Below the pieces are notes generated by a model. It was not told the DNA's origin, ran no database searches, and saw nothing but the letters and a program-made list of their open reading frames with translations. DNA of 44,678 nucleotides from Planctomycetota bacterium (GTDB lineage: Bacteria; Planctomycetota; Planctomycetia; Gemmatales; Gemmataceae), in assembly GCA_016177925.1 (NCBI GenBank), contig JACOUH010000130.1:1-44678 (forward strand), given 5' to 3'. This document shows, piece by piece, positions 24,301-31,839 of the stretch. Numbering within the stretch: the stretch's first letter is position 1; every line of letters begins with the position of its first letter. The position numbers and the translations under genes are program-made.

Positions 24301-26207
24301 ACCGCGTCCGACAGCACCGGCAGCGATAGCTCCATCTGTCTGCAAGGGAGAACGGAATGGGACGCGGAGGGACGCGGATCAAGCGGATCATCGCGGATCA
24401 GACCAGAAGGGTTTTCCTCTTCTGATCCGCGGGAATCCGTCGAATCCGCGTTCCTCCGCGTCCCATTCGGACTCACCATCGGCGAACGGCCCAGGTAGGT
24501 CGTCAGCGACATCGCCCCGCCTTCGCGGTAGGGGTCGATGGGCGGGTTGGTCACCTCGGCGAAGGTCTGCTGCAGGTACTTGAACAGCGTCTGATGGTGC
24601 TGCGAGAAGATGGTCAGCACGCGGTCGTGGCCCATCGACGACAGCGGCTCTTTCTTGAGCTTGGCCATGTCCTTGACGAACACGGCTCGCTCGAAGTCCC
24701 AGCCCTGGGCCTGCAAGAGATGCTCGACCGTCCAGCCGCGGGCATGCAGGACGCGGCCGACCTGGTCGTCGATCGATGGCGTGAAGTCGAACGACTCGGG
24801 CACGATGATCTGCGTGCGGTTCAATTCGTGGATGTCGCAGGCCAGCTCCGTACGCACCTCGTTGACGACGCGGGCGAGGATCTGGTGACTGTCAAGGCGT
24901 TCGTCGGTCAGCGTGTCCAGGGCGATCATCTGCCCCGGCTGCAGCTGTCCGCTGGCGACGATCGTGGTGACGTCGATGTCGAAGACGCCCGACTCGCTGG
25001 CAATATAGAGCCAGCCGCGCGTGTCACTGCACCAGCGCACTGGCCGCAGGCCCATGCGGTCGACCAGGCCGGCAACGACGCGGCCGTCGGTGGCGATCAC
25101 GCCGGCTGGGCCATCCCAGGCGCACAGTCCGCCGAAGGCACGCCGCGCATAGACGAAAGCGTCCACCGCATCCTGGCCCCAGACATCCGCCTCGCTCTCC
25201 CAGACCGGCGGCACCGTCAGACGCAGGGCCCGCAAGAGCGACCAGTCCTTCTCCAGCACCAGATGTTCGATCCACTCGTCGAGGCTGGCCGAGTCGCTCA
25301 TCTTCGACGTCAGCAGGTCAACGCCGGGCAGCGGCGGCTCCAGCGAACGAGCGTAGGCGTGGACCGCGTGGCGGTTGGTGCGGATCGTGTTGATCTCACC
25401 ATTGTGGCAGCTGAAGCGGAACGGCTGAGCGAGTATCCAATTCGGGTAGGTGTTGGTGCTGTAACGGCGGTGGAAGATCGCCAGTCCACTCTCGAAGGCC
25501 GGGTTGGACAGGTCCTTGTAGAAGTCGGACAGGTGATAGCTGGTCAGCAGGCCCTTGTAGTTGAGCAGGCACGCCGACAGCGACGGCACATAGGCCGACA
25601 GCCCCGCCTGCTGGAAGCGGTGGCGCAGTTCGAGCCGGCAGCGGTAGAGGTAGCGCTCCAGGGCGTTGACCCCCGGGACCTCGTCCGGGGTGAGCCGGCT
25701 GATGACTGAGCCGGTCACCTTCTCGACCTTGAGGATCAGCTGCTCGATGGCCGGCCGCGTCGGCCGGGTCTCGGCCGGCAGGACCTCGGCATTGATCGGC
25801 ACCTCACGCCAGCCGAGCACCTGGACCGGCCCGCCGGCGAGGACCTCGTGGACGATCGCCTTGGCCTGGTCGCGCCGGGCCGGCTCGGCGTCGAAGAAGA
25901 AGAACACACCAACGGCAAGACGCTGCTCGCGGCGGACGGAGCGGGCGCCCTCGAGTCCGAGGCGCTTCGCCTCCTCCTTGAAGAAGGTCTGCGGCAGCTG
26001 GAGGGTCAGCCCGGCGCCATCGCCGGATTGACCGCAGACTCCCCCACGGTGCTCGACATTTTCGAGGGCGAGCAGGGCTTTGCGAACGACCTCATGCGAC
26101 GGCCTCCCCTCGCGAGCAGCTACCCCGCCGATCCCGCAGGCATCGCGACCAACTTCATCCTGATAGAGGAGATTCCGTGAACGCAAAACGACTCTGCCAT
26201 CGATCAT
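21276..26207 (-). CDS. gltB: Glutamate synthase, large subunit
   Basis: Encodes 1643 residues, against about 1500-1550 for the family. It makes glutamate from glutamine and 2-oxoglutarate. The N-terminal amidotransferase domain has the nucleophile Cys24 (DACGIGGVA), with a 23-residue leader that would be removed. The central and FMN-binding domains follow, with LRVGGGNKNGLDVIK and the 3Fe-4S cluster cysteines CIVCKSCHIPNC (about 1258-1270). The last domain is a right-handed glycine-rich beta-helix (about 1400-1600). An in-frame insertion at about residues 580-617 (containing NADSTDSRGSEEENPSG) is encoded by a palindromic repeat. A second copy of its 3' end lies at 20020. The small subunit gene is not in this window. 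Confidence 0.95.
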   Translation of the reverse strand: MIDGRVVLRSRNLLYQDEVGRDACGIGGVAAREGRPSHEVVRKALLALENVEHRGGVCGQSGDGAGLTLQLPQTFFKEEAKRLGLEGARSVRREQRLAVGVFFFFDAEPARRDQAKAIVHEVLAGGPVQVLGWREVPINAEVLPAETRPTRPAIEQLILKVEKVTGSVISRLTPDEVPGVNALERYLYRCRLELRHRFQQAGLSAYVPSLSACLLNYKGLLTSYHLSDFYKDLSNPAFESGLAIFHRRYSTNTYPNWILAQPFRFSCHNGEINTIRTNRHAVHAYARSLEPPLPGVDLLTSKMSDSASLDEWIEHLVLEKDWSLLRALRLTVPPVWESEADVWGQDAVDAFVYARRAFGGLCAWDGPAGVIATDGRVVAGLVDRMGLRPVRWCSDTRGWLYIASESGVFDIDVTTIVASGQLQPGQMIALDTLTDERLDSHQILARVVNEVRTELACDIHELNRTQIIVPESFDFTPSIDDQVGRVLHARGWTVEHLLQAQGWDFERAVFVKDMAKLKKEPLSSMGHDRVLTIFSQHHQTLFKYLQQTFAEVTNPPIDPYREGGAMSLTTYLGRSPMVSPNGTRRNADSTDSRGSEEENPSGLIRDDPLDPRPSASHSVLPCRQMELSLPVLSDAVVEEIRRHEVLGMQTLSAVFPLRGGAEALRESLHRLRSEAERAVHDGYNILCLSDKEAFADGLVPVPSLLALGAVHNYLCNQGLRERCSLVVQAGDIQEGHDIACLVAFGADAVHPYLMLRLVRQGLTFKEPESKQEWSLTARECLENLFAALEDSLKKIISKMGITTTDGYRGALLFEAVGFGPELMEFLGNLPSRIGGIGMKELVEDAQWRLQQAEKMTVLGRNRDYHAFNAKVRMALRKAALAGSLPLTDKPEDEGERLEAVKEQETGGGGEAAYGEKKKRSLRGPDIEENSPEGAAKAYKEFTDLINTRTPTVLRDLLLIRPQGTPIPVEEVQDALDLVRNHFRGAAMSHGALTRDSHETIAAALNELGGFSNSGEGGESRHRNDIPERAWGPFWERVRAERLANPDELALGGDIRKSRLRSRVRQVASGRFGVDAEYLVNAEELQIKMAQGAKPGEGGQLMGKKVTKEIAEIRYGRPGTDLISPPPHHDIYSIEDLAQLIHDLKAVSPAGKTPVSVKLVAVENIGTIAVGVAKAGADVIEIDGIGGGTGAAMLSSKEHAGLPSEMGLTEAHQALVVNGLRGRVKLRVGGGNKNGLDVIKYALLGADQFSFGQALMVSVGCIVCKSCHIPNCPTGITGTQGEYKGTPEHTKAYILGVAQEVREELAKLGARHIREIVGRTELLVKNPDLAGRAALVDLARFMQPDMALCRLAERFPQHEQRWGVCSGGPAGKPPLNERILEAARDAVDACHNADLMFKIRNSDRAVGASLAGLIAGLYGREGMPNNKRVRVRFEGEAGQSFGAWCVNGLDLELRGFAQDGVAKGISGGVVVVTLDYDKSDYGGQLQSVAGNNVGYGATGGTIFIGGRAGHRLGIRNSGATIVAEAAGKYACEYLTRGRVVILGPVENEIGSGMTGGELFVFDPKNEVPAKIHARSVAVVDCTYVDYEWMHPLIIGFHARTGSRQAEWILKNWGEVRRSRRLRKIVPLAIARKAEDFIAAGTNAG
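21285..21346. repeat. gltB 3' end, copy matching 20020-20081
   Basis: This is the live gltB terminus and the direct repeat partner of 20020-20081 (60 of 62 identical). The two copies face the same way and enclose 1.2 kb of accessory genes and fragments, as attachment-site duplications at gene 3' ends do. Confidence 0.85.
24355..24468. repeat. 48-bp imperfect palindrome inside gltB
   Basis: 24355-24402 and 24421-24468 pair over most of 48 positions around an 18-nt loop (core gacgcggagg...cctccgcgtc and cgcggatcaga...tctgatccgcg). It lies in a poorly conserved linker of gltB and adds about 38 codons without breaking the frame. The motif is of the dispersed planctomycete type (from memory). Confidence 0.9.
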
Positions 26208-26569
26208 CGCCGCTGCATCCTCACTCGAGGGGGTTCAGCTCAGGGCGGGAGGGGCGTGCAAAAAAACCGAGATAGCATAGCAACGGCACACGCCGCGCAC
26301 AAGAGGGAAAGACAGAAAAATCAGGAAAACCGTTGGAGTTAGCACGCCCGGAGAGAAATGCGCCTGTTCAGGCGAGGCGTGCCGCCTCCTGTTTCCGTTC
26401 CCTGGAGTGATTGTAGGAAACGGGACAGAGGAACGCATAGGGGGCGGGGGTCTGTTAAGATAGAGGAGACGGGTTTCGCGTCGCTCCCTGCCTCGGCTTG
26501 CGGGCGCGGCGGCGAATGAGTAGTCTCGCGGCCCTGTCCGGCGGGCTTCGGAGGAGAGGAACGGACGTC
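26208..26569. other. Divergent gltB / STAS intergenic region
   Basis: This 362-bp gap holds the promoters of gltB (minus) and the STAS gene (plus). It has a short A-tract (aaaaaaa near 26267) and an AT-richer patch near 26310-26345, but no hairpin or known riboswitch. A TTAAGATAG stretch at about 26455-26463 could be a plus-strand -10 element; no matching -35 is clear. Confidence 0.4.
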
Positions 26570-26908
26570 ATGGTTTCAATCGTGGAGAAACTGTCCGAGA
26601 CGGCGCTGCTGATCGTCCCGGGCGATTCGCTGGTGACGAACAATGTGGCCAGCTTCAAGGGTGAGCTGGAGGAATTGTCGCAGAGGACCATCCGGCTGGT
26701 GGTCGACCTGTCGCAGGTGCAGTTCATCGACAGCGCCGGCTGCGGGGCGCTGCTGCAATACCACAAGCGGTTGAAGGAGAAGGGCGGCGGGCTGGCGGTC
26801 TGCTGCATCTCGGCGCCGGTACGGGCTCTGTTCGAGCTGGTGCGAATTCAGCGAGCGCTGGACATCTACCCCAGCCGCGACGCGGCCGTGCGGGCCCTGC
26901 AGGCGTAA
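26570..26908 (+). CDS. STAS-domain anti-sigma factor antagonist
   Basis: Encodes 112 residues. The ATG at 26570 follows ggaggagagg; a longer in-frame start lacks one. The single STAS domain has the signature FIDSAGCGALLQYHKRLKE, with Ser55 as the site that an anti-sigma kinase phosphorylates in SpoIIAA-like proteins. Unphosphorylated, such proteins bind the anti-sigma factor and free the sigma factor. No kinase or phosphatase gene is adjacent, so the partner must be elsewhere. The gene is divergent from gltB and convergent with the epimerase gene. Confidence 0.9.
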   Translation: MVSIVEKLSETALLIVPGDSLVTNNVASFKGELEELSQRTIRLVVDLSQVQFIDSAGCGALLQYHKRLKEKGGGLAVCCISAPVRALFELVRIQRALDIYPSRDAAVRALQA

Positions 26909-26919
26909 CCCCAATGGGG

Positions 26920-26998
26920 AAATCCGAAATCCCAAACCGAAATCCGAAACCAGGCAAGTGCCTCTTCATTCGGATTTCGGATTTGGGATTTCGGATTT
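26920..26998. repeat. Dispersed palindromic repeat supplying an epimerase C-terminus
   Basis: Arms aaatccgaaatcccaaaccg (26920 on) and its near complement ending at 26998 pair over about 29 positions, made of the unit aatccgaaatcc repeated. It overlaps the 3' end of the epimerase gene, whose stop (26966-26968) lies in the loop. This unit is a familiar dispersed planctomycete repeat (from memory). Confidence 0.9.
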
Positions 26999-27775
26999 GG
27001 GTCCGGGCCGCGTCACGTCGTCCTTCGGCTCGTAGCCCAGCACCCGCCGGGTGTGCTCGATGTCCCAGCGCATGCCCGTGTTCGCCGACATCCCATTGAC
27101 GACCACAAAACGTTCCGCCCGATCAACGACGATACAGCGCTCCATCAGGTGGCAATAGTCGCGATTGGACAGCCACATCAGTCGGAACCAGGGGCCCCGC
27201 TCGTGCGGGACGTCCTCGGGCAAGTTTGCCTCCGGCCGCACCCAGCCGATGCGCACCGCCACCACCGACAGCCCACGGGCGTCGGCGTAACACTTCCCCA
27301 ACCGCTCCCCGAATAACTTGGCCGATCCGTACGGCGAGCTGTCCCGCTGCTCGCCGTCGACGACATAGCGCGTCCCCGGTCGCGGCGGGGTTTCTGTGGT
27401 AAGGAGAAGCGGTTCCTGGTCGTCCTTGTAGCCACCCATGACGTGGTTCGAGCTGGCGTAGACGATGCGGCGCAAGCCTTGCTGGGCCGCGGCCTCGAAC
27501 ACGTTCGCCATCGCGTCAACGTTCGGCCCCACCAGCTTCGACCAGCTCTGCTGCGCGGTCGGGTCAGCAGCGAGATGTACCACCACCTCGACGTCGCGGA
27601 AGCGGTCCACCCATGCTGTATCCCACTGGCTGAGATCGGCCCGCCTGATGGCCTCGTCACCCTTCGGGTCGATGTCCAGCAGGCGCAGGTCGAAGCGACC
27701 CTCAAGGTGGCGGCGCAGTTTCACACCGAGGTTGCCCGCGGCGCCGGTGATCAGGACGGTTTTCGCTTGCATCAC
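26966..27775 (-). CDS. NAD-dependent epimerase/dehydratase (extended SDR)
   Basis: Encodes 269 residues. The Rossmann motif GAAGNLG (11-17), an acidic residue after beta2 (LLDID, NAD-preferring), a serine-rich active-site strand (YASSNH, 106-111) and catalytic Tyr149 with Lys153 (YGSAK) mark a sugar-nucleotide epimerase or uronate-dehydrogenase-like enzyme. The last dozen residues (GPKSEIPNPKSE) come from a dispersed repeat. The start is GTG 27775 or the adjacent ATG 27772; GGAGG lies further upstream. Cytoplasmic. The substrate is not evident. Its 3' end meets the STAS gene. Confidence 0.88.
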   Translation of the reverse strand: MMQAKTVLITGAAGNLGVKLRRHLEGRFDLRLLDIDPKGDEAIRRADLSQWDTAWVDRFRDVEVVVHLAADPTAQQSWSKLVGPNVDAMANVFEAAAQQGLRRIVYASSNHVMGGYKDDQEPLLLTTETPPRPGTRYVVDGEQRDSSPYGSAKLFGERLGKCYADARGLSVVAVRIGWVRPEANLPEDVPHERGPWFRLMWLSNRDYCHLMERCIVVDRAERFVVVNGMSANTGMRWDIEHTRRVLGYEPKDDVTRPGPKSEIPNPKSE

Positions 27776-27895
27776 GCCTTTCCCACGCCTCCTTCAACAT
27801 CCAGGAGGTTTTCTACTGAAACTGCTGGGAGGAGTAGGAGCGGCCGGGTAGAATCCGCAGCAACTCTTCAGGGGCCATCGAGGGAGATCTCGCCG

Positions 27896-28138
27896 ATGTC
27901 ATCCGCTGGCGACGTCACGCGCTGGCTGCAGCAGTTGAAAGCGGGGGACCACGACGCGGTCCAGCCGCTGTGGGAGCGCTACTTCCGCCGGCTGGTCGGG
28001 CTGGCCCGCGACCGGCTGCGCAAGCTGCCGCGGCGGACGGCGGACGAGGAGGACGTGGCCCTGAGCGCCTTTGACAGCTTCTGTCGCCGCGCTGAGGAGG
28101 GGCGCTTCCCTCGCCTGGACGACCGCGACGGCTTGTAA
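27896..28138 (+). pseudogene. ECF sigma factor, N-terminal remnant
   Basis: The 80-codon reading starts SSAGDVTRWLQQLKAGDHDAV and runs through WERYFRRLVGLARDRL, ADEEDVALSAFDSFCRRAEE and FPRLDDRDGL, then meets a stop. Planctomycete ECF sigma factors go on (WRLLVVITARK) for another 100 or more residues, with regions 2 and 4. Only the start of region 2 is left. A good start (gagggag before ATG) survives. In relatives this gene is followed by a Ser/Thr kinase gene, whose last residues survive at 31481-31687. The intervening 164 bp (28139-28302) show no gene. Confidence 0.8.
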
Positions 28139-28302
28139 CGCGCTCGGGGGTAGTCGCGCCTGTCTTCGGAGTCGGGGAGCCACTGGTAGAGGGGGCCGTC
28201 CTCGACGACGGTCGGCTCCCGCCGAGAATGCAGGCTTGCTGGGCCAGACGGGAGCCTTGATCTGTCCAAGCTAGCCAATAGACTCACGCTCATCCTCAGA
28301 AA

Positions 28303-31300
28303 ATGCCGAAGGGCGAGGGGAAGAGGCTAACTCGCCGGGTCAACACTCTCATGCCAAGGCAAAAGACAAAACTTGCGGCGGAGGCGGAACGGCTGGCCGG
28401 AGCGGTAGGCAGCAAGACAGCAGCGTCTCCCAACGAAACAACGCTGGTCCATGAGATAGAATCAGAACTCGAGCATAGTTGCAACACCCTTGGGATTCCG
28501 TGGACGCCGTTCACCTTGGACCTGACGCTCAGTACGAGTGACAGGAAGCGGAAGCGGTATGTTGACGTGGCTCACGGCGCAATCGTCGTCGAGTACGAGC
28601 CCCCAGGGAGCTTCCGGGGTAAGGAGGGGCCGAAACTTGGGCATGCAAAGAACCAAGTGACAGAGTACGCGCAGCGCCTGTCGGTCGAGGAAGGCCGTCC
28701 CCTCGCCCAGTATATCCTCGTGGCATGGGACGGCAAACACATCTGTTTTGGGCGGTTTGAGCACTCGGATACGGTCCCTTCTTGGGAACCGCTGTTGCCG
28801 TTCGACGCGGTCGCTGCTGAGCGGCTTCTTGACCATTTCCGGGCGGATGGGATCCCGCTGGTTCACCCCAGGCTGCTGGCATCGGTGGTCGGCCTGGATT
28901 CCGAATACGGGGCGGCTCTGGTCCCCCAATTCTTCCGAGCCCTCCGCCGGGCGGCTCGGGACGCTCGGACCACGAAAACCAAGCTCCTTTTCCTGGAATG
29001 GAAGAGGTTGTTCGGCCAAGTGACGGGCGCACAAACGGATCAACTGAAGGAACTGCTTCGCAGGCAGGCGGAGCTTCACGACGAAGTATACGACCAAGAC
29101 CCTCCGGCTTATCTGTTCGCTCTGCATACCTACATCGCCCTCGTTGCCAAGTTGGTCGCCGGCCTGTCTCCGCCAAACGCCTCGGAGAACTTAGCCGACC
29201 TCTCGACTCCGATCGGGGGCCGCATCGCGACCCTCGAATCGGGCCGGCTCTTCGCAGAGGCAGGAGTGGTTAACTTCTTGAGCAGCGATTTTTTCTCGTG
29301 GTACCGGGACGATCAAGATTGGAGCCGCTTCGCCACCCCGATCCACCGGATGGTTAGCCGGCTGAGCGGGATCAGTTTTGAGGTGGCTCGCAAGAGTCCA
29401 GAGTCAACCCGTGACCTTTTCAAGGGGATGTATCAGTCTTTCGTCCCACGGGCACTCCGGCATGCTCTCGGAGAGTTCTATACGCCGGATTGGCTCGCTG
29501 CCCACGCCCTGGACGTGGTACATTGGGACCCATCGGAGGGATTGATTGACCCCGCCTGCGGAAGCGGAACCTTCCTTTTAGAGGCCCTTAGAAGGAGACT
29601 GAGCCAGCCCGGCGTCTCGGTGAAAACGGCGGACGAGTTGTTGCGGGGCCTCTATGGGTTGGACCTGAATCCCCTTGCGGTCCTGGCCGCCAGGGCTTCC
29701 TTGATCGTGTTCTTGTCCCCCTACCTAGTCCCTGCCCGCCCCATCCGCCTGCCCATTTTCCTCTCAGACGCCATCAACCCGGTGAGGGCGAGCGGCCCTG
29801 TGTACCGCCACCGCCTGCAGACCGAGTTAGGAATCAAGGAGTTCTTGGCCCCCTGCAAACTGGTCCAGCATCCGCAGTTTGTTGAGGCCTTTCAGCGGAC
29901 ACGCGAACTTATCGAGGTGGACTGTGATGCCGCCTCGGTCACTCGCATCCTCATCGAGGAGTTCAACCTTGGCTCTTTCGATGCGAACGAGCGGGCAATG
30001 CTTGGCTCGTTCCTTGACATATTAGCTGAACTGCATCACCGCCAGTGGGACGGAATCTGGTGCTCGATCCTGGCAGAGCGATTTGCGGCTGGCGCTATCC
30101 CTCCCTCGAAATTCGTCTGTGGGAACCCGCCCTGGGTGAAGTGGAGCCACCTCCCTCCTGACTATGCAGACTTCATCAAGGACCGATGCCTCGAACTCGG
30201 CGTCTTCAGTCAAGACCGCTGGGTGGGAGGGATCGAATCCGACATTTCTACGGTCATCACGTATGAGGCGGTCGAAAAGTGGCTTCAACCCAAGGGAAAA
30301 CTTGCCTTCTTCATCACCGGGACGGTCTTCGCTAACGAGTCTTCTCAAGGATTCCGCCGGTTCAAAATGGACAAGGCCGGGATTCGGATGGGTCACGTTT
30401 CGGTGGAAGATTTCAGTGCGGTTGCTCCCTTTGAAGGGGTAAGCAACCATGCTACCCTGCTGATCCTTGAACGCGATGCGCCCCTTTCGTACCCGGTGCG
30501 GTACCGGATCTGGGAACCCCCGGCCGAGGGCCGCAACGTTATCCGGACTTTTCCAAGCTCCACTGCGTTCCGCTCTGAGGCGAAGCCCACCGACCTCTTG
30601 GCTGCTCCCGTTCCCGGCACGGATGCCGGGCCTTGGTTGAAGGGAACCTCATCCCAGCACGCCCTCTGGGAGAAACTGTTCGCAGCCGGGAAGCCAGCGT
30701 ACAAGGCACGCAAGGGCATCACCACCGATTTGAACGGCCTCTTTTTTGTCCGAGTCCTTGAGGTCGATCAAGACCTCTGTCGGATTCAAAACGATCCCTC
30801 TTTGGGGAGGAAGCCCTTGCCAAAAGCGACCCGCTGGGTGGACAAGAAGCATGTGTTTCCACTCCTCCGGGGCCGGGGCATTCGCCCTTTCCACGCCACG
30901 CCCGACCCCCGCTATTATCTCCTGCTACCCCAGCGGGGAATGCACGGAGACCCGGACCTTCCCTCCCATTCCAAGCGTACCTATGATTTTCTGACACGTT
31001 TCGAGTCCTTTTTGAGAGAGCGCTCCAGTTACCAGCGTTTTCAGAAGGGACACCCCTATTGGTCCGTTTGGAGTACTGGGCCATATACGTTTGACCCCTA
31101 CAAGGTTCTGTGGCAGGAGATGCCGGGGGGCCAATTCGGCGCCGCCTACGTCGGGCAGCCCTATGACCCCATGCTCGGGTCCAAGCCGATCATCCCCGAC
31201 CATAAGATATACTTTGTCCCTCTCCAAAGCGAGAATGAGGCGGCATACCTTACCGGGGTCTTGAACGCGCCCCTCGTGGCGGAGGCCATTTCAGCCTACG

Positions 31301-31482
31301 CAGCGCAGCTGAGCCTCGGCGTGAGTGTCGTGGAGTACCTTGCCCTTCCCCGCTTCGATCCGAAGAACAAGACCCACTCGCGTCTTGCCGAACTTGCACA
31401 GCGGGCCACGAAACGAGGGTCTGCCACGGACGAGGAACGCCAACAACTCGACGAGGTGGCCAGGAGGCTCTTCTCGATCTGA
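28303..31482 (+). CDS. Type IIG-like restriction-modification methylase
   Basis: Encodes 1059 residues. A N-terminal domain of about 200 residues has RKRYVDVAHGAIVVEYEPP (Asp88, Glu97, Glu99), the place of a PD-(D/E)xK nuclease core but with Glu where Lys is usual. The N6-adenine methylase domain has motif I DPACGSGTF (416-424) and the catalytic NPPW (608-611), with GEFYTPDWLAAHALDVV before motif I. The C-terminal 400 residues would be the target-recognition and helical parts (LPRFDPK is typical near the end). A single such protein can both modify and cut. The start could be 28303 or the in-frame ATG at 28351. It sits alone, in the scar of an ECF/kinase locus. Confidence 0.85.
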   Translation: MPKGEGKRLTRRVNTLMPRQKTKLAAEAERLAGAVGSKTAASPNETTLVHEIESELEHSCNTLGIPWTPFTLDLTLSTSDRKRKRYVDVAHGAIVVEYEPPGSFRGKEGPKLGHAKNQVTEYAQRLSVEEGRPLAQYILVAWDGKHICFGRFEHSDTVPSWEPLLPFDAVAAERLLDHFRADGIPLVHPRLLASVVGLDSEYGAALVPQFFRALRRAARDARTTKTKLLFLEWKRLFGQVTGAQTDQLKELLRRQAELHDEVYDQDPPAYLFALHTYIALVAKLVAGLSPPNASENLADLSTPIGGRIATLESGRLFAEAGVVNFLSSDFFSWYRDDQDWSRFATPIHRMVSRLSGISFEVARKSPESTRDLFKGMYQSFVPRALRHALGEFYTPDWLAAHALDVVHWDPSEGLIDPACGSGTFLLEALRRRLSQPGVSVKTADELLRGLYGLDLNPLAVLAARASLIVFLSPYLVPARPIRLPIFLSDAINPVRASGPVYRHRLQTELGIKEFLAPCKLVQHPQFVEAFQRTRELIEVDCDAASVTRILIEEFNLGSFDANERAMLGSFLDILAELHHRQWDGIWCSILAERFAAGAIPPSKFVCGNPPWVKWSHLPPDYADFIKDRCLELGVFSQDRWVGGIESDISTVITYEAVEKWLQPKGKLAFFITGTVFANESSQGFRRFKMDKAGIRMGHVSVEDFSAVAPFEGVSNHATLLILERDAPLSYPVRYRIWEPPAEGRNVIRTFPSSTAFRSEAKPTDLLAAPVPGTDAGPWLKGTSSQHALWEKLFAAGKPAYKARKGITTDLNGLFFVRVLEVDQDLCRIQNDPSLGRKPLPKATRWVDKKHVFPLLRGRGIRPFHATPDPRYYLLLPQRGMHGDPDLPSHSKRTYDFLTRFESFLRERSSYQRFQKGHPYWSVWSTGPYTFDPYKVLWQEMPGGQFGAAYVGQPYDPMLGSKPIIPDHKIYFVPLQSENEAAYLTGVLNAPLVAEAISAYAAQLSLGVSVVEYLALPRFDPKNKTHSRLAELAQRATKRGSATDEERQQLDEVARRLFSI

Positions 31483-31687
31483 CCTCGCTGCCTACGCCAA
31501 ACTCGCGGAGAAAGAGAACAAGCCCATGCGGCAAGCGGTGCAGCAGCGACTGTCGCACTGGTTGGCGGATGCCGCCCTCGCCCCCGTGCGCGACGCCAAG
31601 GAACGGGCTGCCCTGCCGGAACAGGAACGCAAGGCGTGGCAGCAACTCTGGGCGGACGTCGCCGCCCTGCGGAAGAAATGCCAGTGA
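31481..31687 (+). pseudogene. Ser/Thr protein kinase, C-terminal remnant
   Basis: The frame DLAAYAKLAEKENKPMRQAV, then HWLADAALAPVRDAKERAALP and WQQLWADVAALRKKCQ, matches the tail of long planctomycete kinase-TPR proteins, from memory (typical ending AxxWRKLWADVAALL). No start or kinase domain is present. It begins within the stop codon of the methylase gene and runs to a stop at 31687. With the ECF remnant it brackets the methylase gene. Confidence 0.7.
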
Positions 31688-31717
31688 CCCACCCCAGGCC
31701 GCGGGACGATGCGACAC

Positions 31718-31767
31718 AAGCCCCAAGCGCCAGCGACGGGACGTCTCCGCGCTGGCGCTTGGGGCTT
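31718..31767. repeat. 18-bp palindromic repeat
   Basis: aagccccaagcgccagcg (31718-31735) is the exact reverse complement of 31750-31767. It lies between the kinase remnant and the PQQ-propeller gene. It shares the gcgccagcg core with the elements at 33081, 35714 and 40786. Confidence 0.85.
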
Positions 31768-31839
31768 CTGTCCCTTGGTCCCCGCGCTGGCGCGTCGGGC
31801 TGGTGTCAGACTGTCACGCGTCGAGGAATGATCCGGACG

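Noticed and set aside
28139-28302. A minus-strand coding fragment containing DGPLYQWLPDSEDRRDY
   Set aside because: The stretch looks slightly protein-like but is too short, has no start signal and I cannot match it to a family.
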